A DNA stretch of 26,216 bases from CAYVOX01 sp964453035 (GTDB taxonomy: Bacteria > Chloroflexota > Anaerolineae > Anaerolineales > Anaerolineaceae): contig CAYVOX010000031.1 of NCBI GenBank assembly GCA_964453035.1, forward strand, positions 1 to 26,216. The letters run 5' to 3'. Both the position numbers and the translations under genes were made by a program. Below the pieces are notes generated by a model. The model made no database searches. It saw only the letters and a list, made by a program, of their open reading frames with translations, and was not told the DNA's origin. Shown in pieces: positions 15,700 to 23,239 of the stretch (its first letter is position 1; the number at the start of each line of letters is the position of its first letter).

Positions 15700-18543
15700 T
15701 TATTCCACCTGGAACAGCAGCGGCGTGCTTTCTACCCTGTTGCCAGCCAGGTCGTAAGCCTTGACCAGCATCGTATGGCTGCCCGGGAGCGGCTGCCAGG
15801 GGAAGGTGTAGGGGGCTGACAGGCGTTCACCTACCAGCAGGCCGTCCATCCAGAACTCCACCCGCTGGATGGCGATGTTATCCTTCACCTCAGCCTGCAA
15901 GGTGACGGCTGCTCCGCCTGCTTTGATTTTTTGCCCGGCATACGGCGCGAGGATTCGCGCTGTTGGCGGGGTGTTATCCACCGTCACCTGGATGATGGCT
16001 GTCTCGACCTGCTGATTTTGCCGGATGACCTGCAACCGCAAGGCGTACAGGCCGCTTTCTGATGGGGTTTCCCACTCGCCCAGGATACCACTGCTGACAG
16101 GCGTGGTGCTCTCCTGACCGATTTGCACCCAGGTTTTTGGGTTTAACCCCGCCCCGGCCTGGATGCGGTAAGACGCAAAGCCGCTTCCCGCCGCCGAGCC
16201 GCGCAGTTTCACCTTGCCGCGCACCGCGGAGAAGTTGACCGGCGCGCTGATTTGAACCTCAGCGGAGGGTTGCGGCGGCTGGATGAGATCGTATTCGGCG
16301 GGCGGCACGGGCAGCCCTGCCAGGCGGCCCCAGCCCTGGGCTTCCAGGGGCAGCACCAGGTAAGTGCGTTCCTCAACCAGTTCTGGCGGGGTGAACACGG
16401 TTGCCAGGCGCCCCGTTTCGCGGTTGACCTGGAAGCGCTGGTAGAGGTTATCCAGCGCGTTGGGCTCATTGCCATTGAGGAATACCTCACTCGCCTGGGT
16501 GGGGCAGGCAAGCGTTGGCAGCAGGCCGGAGGGATCGCATACCAGCAGGGTTGAGATGCCTTCCGGCTGATTCCATCCTGAGGGGGGTAAGTTGCGGTTG
16601 GCGTATTGCATCAGCGCATGCCAGATGCCCGCTGCCGCGCGGATATCCACTTCGCTGCCGGGCAACCCAAGGCGCACCACCACCACGCGCTGCGGCGTGT
16701 ACCCGGCGGTCCATACCTGGCTGCCGTCACCGTTCTTTCCGGTTTTTGCGCCTGCCGGACGACCCATCTCCAGCGCATTGGGATGTCCAAGGCTGGGCCA
16801 GCGGGCTACTTCATCGCTCAGCACGTGGTGCACCAAATAAGCCAACTGGGTGCTTAACACTGCCCGGCTTTTTGCCTGTGAGGTTTCCACCAGGCGCTGA
16901 CCGTCCTGGTCTTCCACCAGCAACACCACCACCGGAGAAATACTGTCTTCACTGTTTGTTGCGGCGCTGCCGAAAAGCGTGCCCTGTGCGGCAAAAACCC
17001 CGTAAGCCTGGGCCAGTTGCACCAGGGAAGATTCTCCGCCTTCGCGCAGCAGTTTTTCAGGTTCCGGCGCGCGCCCCAGGTTGGTCAGCCCGAGCGATTC
17101 AGCCTGGCGCCAGACGTTGGCCGGGCCAATTTCAACCAGCACGCGCTCCAATGGGGTGAGGATATCGTTGGCCAGGGCGCTGCGCAGGCGCAGCGGACCG
17201 CGATAACTCGTCCCTTCGGGCAACTTCAGGTCGGAGTTTGGGATGTCCCAGACGAGTGAAGCCGGGCTAAAGCCGGAGGCAAAGCTGGAAACCGCCAGGA
17301 AAGGCGTGAGCAGGCTGCCGGGGGCATGCAGGCTGAGCGTTCCACTCTCCCCGCTAGGAGTAGTCGAATCGCCTACGAAGGCCAGCACCTGTCCGCTGGT
17401 GGGATCCAGCACAATCGCGCTGCCCTCCACTTCCGCGCTGATGGGGCGCAAACCAGGGGGCAGAGTTGGCAGCAGGCGGGCTGCCTGGCAATCACCCAGC
17501 ACGGAGGCTGCGCCGCCCTGCACGCGAGTCAGTTGCGCCTGCAGCGTGCAGCTCACCTGGGTTTGCAGATCCATATCCAGCGTGGTGGTGATGCGCAGCC
17601 CGCCGCGTTCCAACCGACTGCGGCCCACCTGGCTGGCGACCTGCTCCAGAACCAGGGTGGTGAAGGCTTTGGCCGGTTGCTGTGGGGCGGCGGGCATCGC
17701 CAGGGGCGTATAGGTGCTTTCGCGCGCCTGTTCGCGCTGCTCTGAGTCGATGATGTTGCGCTCCAGCAACTGGTCCAGCAGCACTTGCTGCTGTTCAAGG
17801 GCAGCCTGGGGCGCGTCCAGCGGGTTGAGGGCCGGGGCTTGCAGCGCAGCTGCCAGCAGGGCTGCTTCCGGCAGGGTGAGCCGGCTGGCTGATTTGCCCA
17901 GGTAGAGCTGCGCGGCGCTCTCAGCGCCGTAAGCCAGGTGCCCAAATGACGCGCTGTTGAGATACCATTCCAAAACCCGCGCCCTTCCATACTGGTTGGT
18001 GACCTGGGTTGCCAGAAGGCGCATGCGCAGGGCACGGCGCAAGCTGGTAGGTTCATTTTCCAGCAACAGGTCGCTCACCAGCCGCTCTGCCAGCGTGGCG
18101 GGCTCGTTCTGGGAAAGGCGCGAAACGTCAGCCCCGGCGTGCTGCCAGAAGGAGGGGTCAAAGAGGGTGATGACCACCTGAACCAGTTGCGGGGCCAGCG
18201 ATTCACTTTGCTGCGGGTCGAGCAGCAGGTAGCGGCGCTGAATGCCTGGGTTTTCCAGTTTAAACAGCAGGGTGCGCCCGCTGCGGTCGTAGATTGCGGT
18301 GGGTTGGAGCAGCATGCCGGATTGAGAATCCAGCAGGAGGGGCAAGCTCTCAATCGAGGGCAGGTTGGCGGTCAGGTTGGCGTAGCCAATGCTCAGTCCT
18401 GCTGCCACCGCAATCACCAGGATGGAGAGAATTAAAGCCAGCGCCAGACCGGCGCGGCTGGCGCGGTGCGCTGCGCTGCGCGCCTGGGATTGCCGGCGTA
18501 GATGGCGCCTGTTAACCAGCGTGTAAAGCTGCAGCGGCCGCAC
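15700..18543 (-). CDS. Class A penicillin-binding-protein homologue with altered active sites, probable pseudoenzyme
   Basis: A 947-residue single-span protein: cytoplasmic basic start, transmembrane helix about 31-56, GT51-like region (about 75-240), transpeptidase-like region (about 370-650) and a C-terminal Ig-like domain (about 856-946). The scaffold is recognisable: WYLNSASFGHLAYGAESAAQLY, LTLPEAALLAAALQAP, GAKTGKNGDG and TAGYTPQRVVVVRLG. The chemistry is not. GT51 motif EDxxFxxHxG reads FDPSFWQHAG (catalytic Glu replaced by Phe128). The QQ motif reads ER (153-154). The Glu of RKxxE is Arg173. Transpeptidase SxxK is S410LLT413, and SxN aligns with DIL (460-462). Only KTG (600-602) remains. 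The frame is intact, so it is probably under selection as a structural or sensing protein. Start GTG 18543 has AAAAGGA upstream and lies 13 bases after the TPR gene. Confidence 0.88.
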   Translation of the reverse strand: MRPLQLYTLVNRRHLRRQSQARSAAHRASRAGLALALILSILVIAVAAGLSIGYANLTANLPSIESLPLLLDSQSGMLLQPTAIYDRSGRTLLFKLENPGIQRRYLLLDPQQSESLAPQLVQVVITLFDPSFWQHAGADVSRLSQNEPATLAERLVSDLLLENEPTSLRRALRMRLLATQVTNQYGRARVLEWYLNSASFGHLAYGAESAAQLYLGKSASRLTLPEAALLAAALQAPALNPLDAPQAALEQQQVLLDQLLERNIIDSEQREQARESTYTPLAMPAAPQQPAKAFTTLVLEQVASQVGRSRLERGGLRITTTLDMDLQTQVSCTLQAQLTRVQGGAASVLGDCQAARLLPTLPPGLRPISAEVEGSAIVLDPTSGQVLAFVGDSTTPSGESGTLSLHAPGSLLTPFLAVSSFASGFSPASLVWDIPNSDLKLPEGTSYRGPLRLRSALANDILTPLERVLVEIGPANVWRQAESLGLTNLGRAPEPEKLLREGGESSLVQLAQAYGVFAAQGTLFGSAATNSEDSISPVVVLLVEDQDGQRLVETSQAKSRAVLSTQLAYLVHHVLSDEVARWPSLGHPNALEMGRPAGAKTGKNGDGSQVWTAGYTPQRVVVVRLGLPGSEVDIRAAAGIWHALMQYANRNLPPSGWNQPEGISTLLVCDPSGLLPTLACPTQASEVFLNGNEPNALDNLYQRFQVNRETGRLATVFTPPELVEERTYLVLPLEAQGWGRLAGLPVPPAEYDLIQPPQPSAEVQISAPVNFSAVRGKVKLRGSAAGSGFASYRIQAGAGLNPKTWVQIGQESTTPVSSGILGEWETPSESGLYALRLQVIRQNQQVETAIIQVTVDNTPPTARILAPYAGQKIKAGGAAVTLQAEVKDNIAIQRVEFWMDGLLVGERLSAPYTFPWQPLPGSHTMLVKAYDLAGNRVESTPLLFQVE

Positions 18544-18556
18544 GGATCATTCCTTT

Positions 18557-20356
18557 TTAGGGTGGGGTAGGGGTGGAGGAGGCGCCCGGGCTGGCGGTGG
18601 AGGTTCGGGTGGGAACAGCTGCGCCTGAGGTAGGCGTGACCGTCGCCAGCGACTGCGCGTGCTGCAGGGCGGCCTGGCGGTAGAGGGCGGGAATTTCGGC
18701 GGCGGGTAAGCGGAGCAGGGCTTCCCAGTCTGCCAGCGCGGAAGGAACCAGCTTCATCTGCTCCAGCCCAAGCGCGCGCCAGTAATAGGCAGCGGCCCGT
18801 TCAGCGTTGTTGCCTGCCAGCGGCAGCGCCTTGCTGAAGAAGTTATATGCCTCCGGGCCGTCTTCCAGCAGCAGCATGGCACGTCCCCTGCCCAGCATGG
18901 AGGGGAAGGAATCGGCTCGCAGCATCGAGGCGGTGACAAAATCGGCCATGGCTTCCTTGCCCTGTTTCAGGTCAAGGTAAGTTGTCCCCCTCTGGATGTA
19001 AGCGTCGTGATTCAATTTGTTGACCCCGATGGCTGACTCGAGCGCCCTCAAAGCGAGCTGCAGATCGCCTTCCGCGCCGCGCTCCTGGTAGGCCTGCGCC
19101 AGCCACAGGAAGGGCTCAAATTCATCTTCCTTATAGCGCGTGTAGATTTCAAGCGGTTGGATGGATTCGGCGGAGCGTTTGTTGGCCCGGTAGGCTTCTC
19201 CCAGCACCCGATAAACTGTAAGCTGGGTGATATCCAACTCGTAGGCGCGCTGCGCGTCCTCCAGCGCGGGGGCAGGTTTGCCCTGCGCCAGGTAATATTG
19301 CGCGCGCAGCACAAAAGCCTGAACGTTGTCTGGCAGCAGGTTGGTGGCAAAATCCAGGTCGCGCTGCAGGTCTTTGCTTTCCTTCTTGCGCATCTTCAAG
19401 GCTGCCAGATCCAGGTAAGCCTCGCCAAAACCGGGGTCAAGGGTGATAGCTTTCTCTAAGTCCGCGCGGATGGGGTCGGCAGGTTCAGCGGATTGCGCCT
19501 GGCGGGCGCGCGCGCGGCCCAGGTAGGCGGGGGCAAAGCCGGGGTTGATCTTAATGGCCTGGTCATAAGCCTGCAGGGCTTCTTTGAGCTTGTTCTGGTT
19601 GCGATAAACCTCACCCAGCAGGTAAAAAACATCCGCGGCGGTCGGCTCGATGGTGGCGACCTGCTGGAAGTAACTGGCTGCGCTGCTCCAGTCGGCGCGG
19701 TTGTAGGCGCTGATGGCCGAGCGGTAGGCTTCGGTGCGCGGGTGAGGGGTGTTGACGGAGAGCGGCGTTGGCGTGTAAGTGGATTGCAGCAGGGCTGCCA
19801 GCGGCGGCAGAGGTCCGCGGGTGGGGGTGGCTGTGCGGCCTACGGGTGAAGCAGTGAGGGCCGGGGTTGGTGAAGGTCCAAGCGTAGCGGTTGGAAATGG
19901 GTTTTCAAAAACAAAATCCGTCTTGGGTGGGTTGAGGTTGAGCAGGATAGTCGCCGCAATGGCAACCAGCAGCACCAGAGCCCCAACCACCATCAGAATC
20001 TGGTTCAGGCGGGCGCGCTGCAGGGCTTTTTCCGGCGCGGCGCCGCCGAACAGGGCGGCTTCCCAGTTGCGGCGCTGGTTTTGCAGGGGAATAGCCAGCG
20101 TTTCATCGGGCGGGTTGACCCCCAGGTAGATTAATCCCCGCCGCGCGGTGAGGTTTGCCGGTTCCAGGCGCAGCACTTCATTCAGGCAGAAAATGCGCTC
20201 CTTGGCGCTTTCGACCACGGCACTCATCTGCAGCCAGAACTGGGCGTTATCCTTCTCTGCCCTGATCAGGCGCGTCAGCAGGTCGCGCGCGCGGGTCTTT
20301 TCGCCGTTATGGATGGCATTGAGCGCTTCCTGGTAGATGGTATCCTCGGGGGACAT
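18557..20356 (-). CDS. Membrane-anchored TPR protein with extracytoplasmic repeats
   Basis: A 599-residue protein with TPR-like helices on both sides of one transmembrane segment. Residues 1-110 form a cytoplasmic TPR-like unit (IYQEALNAIHNGEKTRARDLL, AQFWLQMSAVVESA). The membrane helix is about 118-141. Residues 150-205 form a Thr/Pro-rich linker, followed by a long series of TPRs (about 207-565; for example ADVFYLLGEVYRNQNKLKEA and NPGFAPAYLGRARARQA). The tail is Pro/Thr/Ser-rich. TPRs bind protein partners; here the outer repeats probably hold another envelope protein. The gene is immediately upstream of the PBP-like gene on the same strand, which makes that protein the likely partner. ATG 20356 has no ribosome binding site, so a leaderless or short-leader transcript is possible. 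Confidence 0.85.
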   Translation of the reverse strand: MSPEDTIYQEALNAIHNGEKTRARDLLTRLIRAEKDNAQFWLQMSAVVESAKERIFCLNEVLRLEPANLTARRGLIYLGVNPPDETLAIPLQNQRRNWEAALFGGAAPEKALQRARLNQILMVVGALVLLVAIAATILLNLNPPKTDFVFENPFPTATLGPSPTPALTASPVGRTATPTRGPLPPLAALLQSTYTPTPLSVNTPHPRTEAYRSAISAYNRADWSSAASYFQQVATIEPTAADVFYLLGEVYRNQNKLKEALQAYDQAIKINPGFAPAYLGRARARQAQSAEPADPIRADLEKAITLDPGFGEAYLDLAALKMRKKESKDLQRDLDFATNLLPDNVQAFVLRAQYYLAQGKPAPALEDAQRAYELDITQLTVYRVLGEAYRANKRSAESIQPLEIYTRYKEDEFEPFLWLAQAYQERGAEGDLQLALRALESAIGVNKLNHDAYIQRGTTYLDLKQGKEAMADFVTASMLRADSFPSMLGRGRAMLLLEDGPEAYNFFSKALPLAGNNAERAAAYYWRALGLEQMKLVPSALADWEALLRLPAAEIPALYRQAALQHAQSLATVTPTSGAAVPTRTSTASPGASSTPTPP

Positions 20357-20439
20357 GGTTTGAGTTTAGCATAGGCTGGCAGCGCACACAAGATGGTACC
20401 CTTAACCTGTTGAGAAGCTGTAAACTGCTCCAAATCGGC

Positions 20440-20448
20440 TGGTATAAT
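20440..20448 (+). promoter_or_regulatory. Extended -10 promoter for a leaderless LysM gene transcript
   Basis: TGG followed by a perfect TATAAT (20443-20448) ends seven bases before ATG 20456, so transcription should begin at the start codon. No Shine-Dalgarno sequence precedes this ATG. Confidence 0.6.
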
Positions 20449-20455
20449 GCCCTTT

Positions 20456-21412
20456 ATGAAAAAATGGTTCGGACTGGTTTGTTTATTCCTACTGGCGAGC
20501 TGCGCTGCGCCAACGGCTGGCATCACCCCCAGCGCGACGCCCGCGCAGATGAGCCAGTTGACCCTCTACCGCACAGCGACACCCCGGCTCAGCGCCACCC
20601 CGGCGCAAAACTTGCCTACCGCCACTCTGCTGCCCACTCCCACGCCCACCCCTCGCACCCACACCGTCAAGCTCGGCGAGGATATGTCTGGAATTGCGCT
20701 GCGCTACCGCGTGAGCCTGGATGCGCTCAAAACGGCTAATCCCAGCGTTAATCCGCGCATCATCATTGTGGGTCAGCAGCTGATTATCCCCGGCACCACC
20801 CCCATTCCTGGCACGGCGGCACCCAGCCCCACTGCGGTGAAAATCATCGTCGAGACCCCGCTGTGCCGAAAAGATGAAAGCGGCGGCGCCTGGTGTTTCA
20901 CCCGCGTGAAAAACCAAAAAACGGAAGCGGTGGAGAGTGTGACGGTGCGCGTGCGCCTGTGGGATGACCAGGGCAAGCAACTGGCTGCCCAGGTGGCCTC
21001 CACCGCGCTCAACCTGCTGGGTGCGGGTGCCTCGCTGCCCCTGGCGGTTTACTTCGCCGCCCCGCTGCCCCAGACTCCGCGCGTTTCCGCGGAGCTGGTC
21101 AATGCTCTACCGGTGCAGAACCAATCTGCGCGGTACCTGGCGGTGAGCGTGGAAAACCAGCGCATCCAGGTGGCTGCGGATCAACTGAGCGCTGAGGTCA
21201 GCGCGGAACTGTCCCTGGTCAAAGCGCCACCCAACGCCCGGCAGGTGTGGGTTGCCGCGGCAGCCTACGCCGCCGATGGCAGCCTGGTGGGTCTGCGGCG
21301 CTGGGAAAGCAGCGCCGAACTGGGATCCAAACCGCAGCCGTTCAGCCTGCGGGTGTATGCTGTGGGCGGGAAGATTGCGCGGGTTGAGGTGCTGGCTGAA
21401 GCCCGCCCCTGA
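20456..21412 (+). CDS. LysM-domain lipoprotein
   Basis: Likely anchored in the membrane by lipid and bound to peptidoglycan by LysM. ATG 20456 gives 318 residues starting MKKWFGLVCLFLLASC, with a perfect lipobox (LASC, Cys16). An in-frame ATG at 20447 overlaps the -10 box and would spoil the signal peptide layout. A Thr/Pro-rich linker covers about 24-67. One LysM domain follows at 68-112 (HTVKLGEDMSGIALRYRVSLDALKTANP and ending GQQLIIPG). The remaining 190 residues are beta-rich with no recognised motif, except Cys residues near 137 and 148 that could form a disulphide. It diverges from the TPR gene across 99 bases, suggesting shared control of cell-wall-related proteins. Confidence 0.9.
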   Translation: MKKWFGLVCLFLLASCAAPTAGITPSATPAQMSQLTLYRTATPRLSATPAQNLPTATLLPTPTPTPRTHTVKLGEDMSGIALRYRVSLDALKTANPSVNPRIIIVGQQLIIPGTTPIPGTAAPSPTAVKIIVETPLCRKDESGGAWCFTRVKNQKTEAVESVTVRVRLWDDQGKQLAAQVASTALNLLGAGASLPLAVYFAAPLPQTPRVSAELVNALPVQNQSARYLAVSVENQRIQVAADQLSAEVSAELSLVKAPPNARQVWVAAAAYAADGSLVGLRRWESSAELGSKPQPFSLRVYAVGGKIARVEVLAEARP

Positions 21413-21506
21413 GGCAGTGAGAAACCCGCATTTTCCAAAGCGGCAGCAAAGAATCGTTCCCCCTCATGGCCCATTCCTGGATCTATTTTGCTATCCCGAA
21501 TTGGTT

Positions 21507-22958
21507 TTATTTAAGATTCCAGATTATGAATGAATCAGGCGAGCAGATGGGCTCTTCGGTGGGCAGGCTGAGGCACACGATGTAGGGAATGATTTGCGCG
21601 TTGGCAACTCCGTGCATGGGGGGCAAGACGATGTGCGTCTTACCGCTGGCGGCAGTGGGCGGCAGGTTGTAAGAAAGCCGCCTGGCTTCCGGCAGGTTGA
21701 GCGTGATAAAGCTCTCGACATCCGCTACCGGCTTACCGCTCTGGGTTTGGGTTACTTCAACCCCGATGACCTGCTCCTGTTCGTTGGTGATGCGCGCCTG
21801 CGCTTCGGTGGTGCGCAACGTGAGGGTTTTGGCCGAAAGCACAAACGCCTGGTTTTGTGGGTTGAGCTGCTGCAGATAGAGCCTGCCGATTGGAGCCAGG
21901 CGCACATTGACGCCGTCGGCGGGGGAGCGGTCGTAATCCAGGCAGTAATTCTGGAAGCACTGCCGCGCAATAGTTTTTCCGTTGACCTCAACAGCCACCG
22001 GCTCCGAAATCGGCGCACCGGAGATTTCAAGACCGCCGTGGGTGGCGATGAACTGATCAAAGTTGATGGGCACGTGGTAGCCAAGTGCGCCCTGGGTGAC
22101 ATAGAAGAGCATGTTATCGGCCAGGGTGTATTTTTGCGCTCCGGGGGGTGTGTAGAGCATGCCCACGCGCTGCGAAAGGTCCCTTAAGCGCACTGTGTTG
22201 GGGTTATCTTTGGGAATATAAACCAGCGCGTTTTCAAACAACTGCTCAGAGATGGCGTCTTTCTCAGGGTAGGGCTTGCTGAGCGGGTTGCCCAGGGTGG
22301 CGATCCCTCCCAGGCGGGTGAGACTGGTGGCGGAGGGGATATCTGTGTTGGCGCTTAACCCGATGGATGAGCCTGCCGGCATCGCGGCGCGCGGATTATC
22401 ACGCCGGTAAACGGTCACGCCGTAGGGCAGCAGCTGCACTGTGGCTTTCGGGTCGCGCGTATCCAGCGCGAAGGCCATTTTTTCAAAATACTGGATGAGG
22501 CGGTGCTGCTGGCTATCGTAACGCACTTCGGTGAGGGCCTTGCCGGCATAAAGTGCCCCAAAGAAGCGATCCCGGTAGGTGGACAGGAAGGCTTCGTAAA
22601 CGCGGATTTCCGGAGTGGGGGGCACAGCAGGCACTCCCAACACGTCATAGCCGATATTTTCCAGGTAAACGCGATTGAGCTGGTCGGTGGCGGTGAGGTT
22701 GTAGCACATCAGCGCCTTCTCCATATACTGGCAGCCGGTGCCGTCCTCGCGTTTGAACGGCTCAGAGACGGCAACCCCCAGCGCAGCCTCCCCACCCAAC
22801 TGCTGGTACAGGTCGCGGAAAATCGAGGCGACCTGGTACGTCCAGGTGGCGGTGGGGGTGCGCAACGGCAGGCGACTCACCAGGCTGTCACAGCCCGTGA
22901 GCCCTGCCAGCGCAATTATGGCGATGACGAGGATAATCAAGCGTATTTTTAGACGCAT
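21507..22958 (-). CDS. Modular lipoprotein with LGFP-like repeats, unknown function
   Basis: ATG 22958, with AGGAG eight bases upstream, gives 483 residues. The signal peptide ends in a clear lipobox (LTGC, Cys23). At least two related modules are visible. One is near residues 45-108 (LYQQLGGEAALGVAVSEPF, GCQYMEKALMCYN, YLENIGYDVLG). The other is near 315-380 (FIATHGGLEISGAPISEPV, ARQCFQNYCLDYD, APIGRLYLQQ). A middle stretch (AFLSTYRDRFFGALYAGKAL, LIQYFEKMAFALDTR, LLPYGVTVYRR) looks like a third, more divergent copy. The GG...G.P/A.SEP...Q.F/YE pattern recalls LGFP-type repeats of surface proteins. Each of the two clearest copies has a nearby Cys pair. The C-terminal 100 residues look beta-rich (LSAKTLTLRTTEAQARI). 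Role unknown, possibly surface or wall binding. The longer open frame upstream is rejected because it contains the promoter region. Confidence 0.8.
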   Translation of the reverse strand: MRLKIRLIILVIAIIALAGLTGCDSLVSRLPLRTPTATWTYQVASIFRDLYQQLGGEAALGVAVSEPFKREDGTGCQYMEKALMCYNLTATDQLNRVYLENIGYDVLGVPAVPPTPEIRVYEAFLSTYRDRFFGALYAGKALTEVRYDSQQHRLIQYFEKMAFALDTRDPKATVQLLPYGVTVYRRDNPRAAMPAGSSIGLSANTDIPSATSLTRLGGIATLGNPLSKPYPEKDAISEQLFENALVYIPKDNPNTVRLRDLSQRVGMLYTPPGAQKYTLADNMLFYVTQGALGYHVPINFDQFIATHGGLEISGAPISEPVAVEVNGKTIARQCFQNYCLDYDRSPADGVNVRLAPIGRLYLQQLNPQNQAFVLSAKTLTLRTTEAQARITNEQEQVIGVEVTQTQSGKPVADVESFITLNLPEARRLSYNLPPTAASGKTHIVLPPMHGVANAQIIPYIVCLSLPTEEPICSPDSFIIWNLK

Positions 22959-23023
22959 CTTGCGTTCTCCTGCTGGAATCACCGTTCTCTGCAGGTTGGC
23001 AGCCGGAACGCCACCCATGCATG

Positions 23024-23052
23024 ATTTTAAGGTATAAGGCAGGTTTTTACAA
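23024..23052 (-). promoter_or_regulatory. Promoter for the modular lipoprotein gene
   Basis: On the minus strand TTGTAA (23052-23047), a 17-base spacer and TAAAAT (23029-23024). Predicted start near 23017, about 58 bases before ATG 22958. Confidence 0.5.
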
Positions 23053-23103
23053 CCCTCAGAGCGCCACCAAACCACTAGATATGGGTTGTTCGCGCTACTG
23101 CAC

Positions 23104-23134
23104 CGCCACAGGTGGCGAAGACGGCTTCTTTTTT
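23104..23134 (+). terminator. Hairpin plus T-tract without an upstream gene
   Basis: CGCCA/TGGCG (104-108 with 113-117 of this block) forms a short stem. It is followed by GAAG-ACGG-CTTC and six T residues (23129-23134). It looks like an intrinsic terminator on the plus strand, yet it lies between two divergent genes with no plus-strand gene just before it. Confidence 0.35.
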
Positions 23135-23196
23135 GTGTAGGTGTCCAAATATGGAATTTTTCAATTGGCGGGTTGTTCGGCTCTTTTAGCACTCGA

Positions 23197-23205
23197 TGGT
23201 AGAAT
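23197..23205 (+). promoter_or_regulatory. Extended -10 promoter of the thiolase gene
   Basis: TGGTAGAAT (TGn-TAGAAT). Predicted start near 23212, about 28 bases before the preferred GTG start at 23240. Confidence 0.5.
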
Positions 23206-23227
23206 GATGATGGATGATCTCACACTC

Positions 23228-23232
23228 GGAGG
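23228..23232 (+). promoter_or_regulatory. Ribosome binding site selecting a GTG start
   Basis: GGAGG lies seven bases before GTG 23240. The in-frame ATG codons at 23204-23210 overlap the -10 box and have no such signal. Confidence 0.65.
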
Positions 23233-23239
23233 CGAACCC

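Noticed and set aside
15700..18543. Considered calling the PBP-like gene a pseudogene
   Set aside because: The frame is intact for 947 codons with good start signals and a well-formed C-terminal domain; residue replacement without frame damage suggests a functional pseudoenzyme.
21413..21506. CCGC...GCGG hairpin between the convergent LysM and modular lipoprotein genes
   Set aside because: Only four base pairs with a ten-base loop and no T-run; too weak to call a terminator.
22959..23192. N-terminal extension of the modular lipoprotein
   Set aside because: It precedes a proper lipoprotein signal peptide and covers the promoter and hairpin region.
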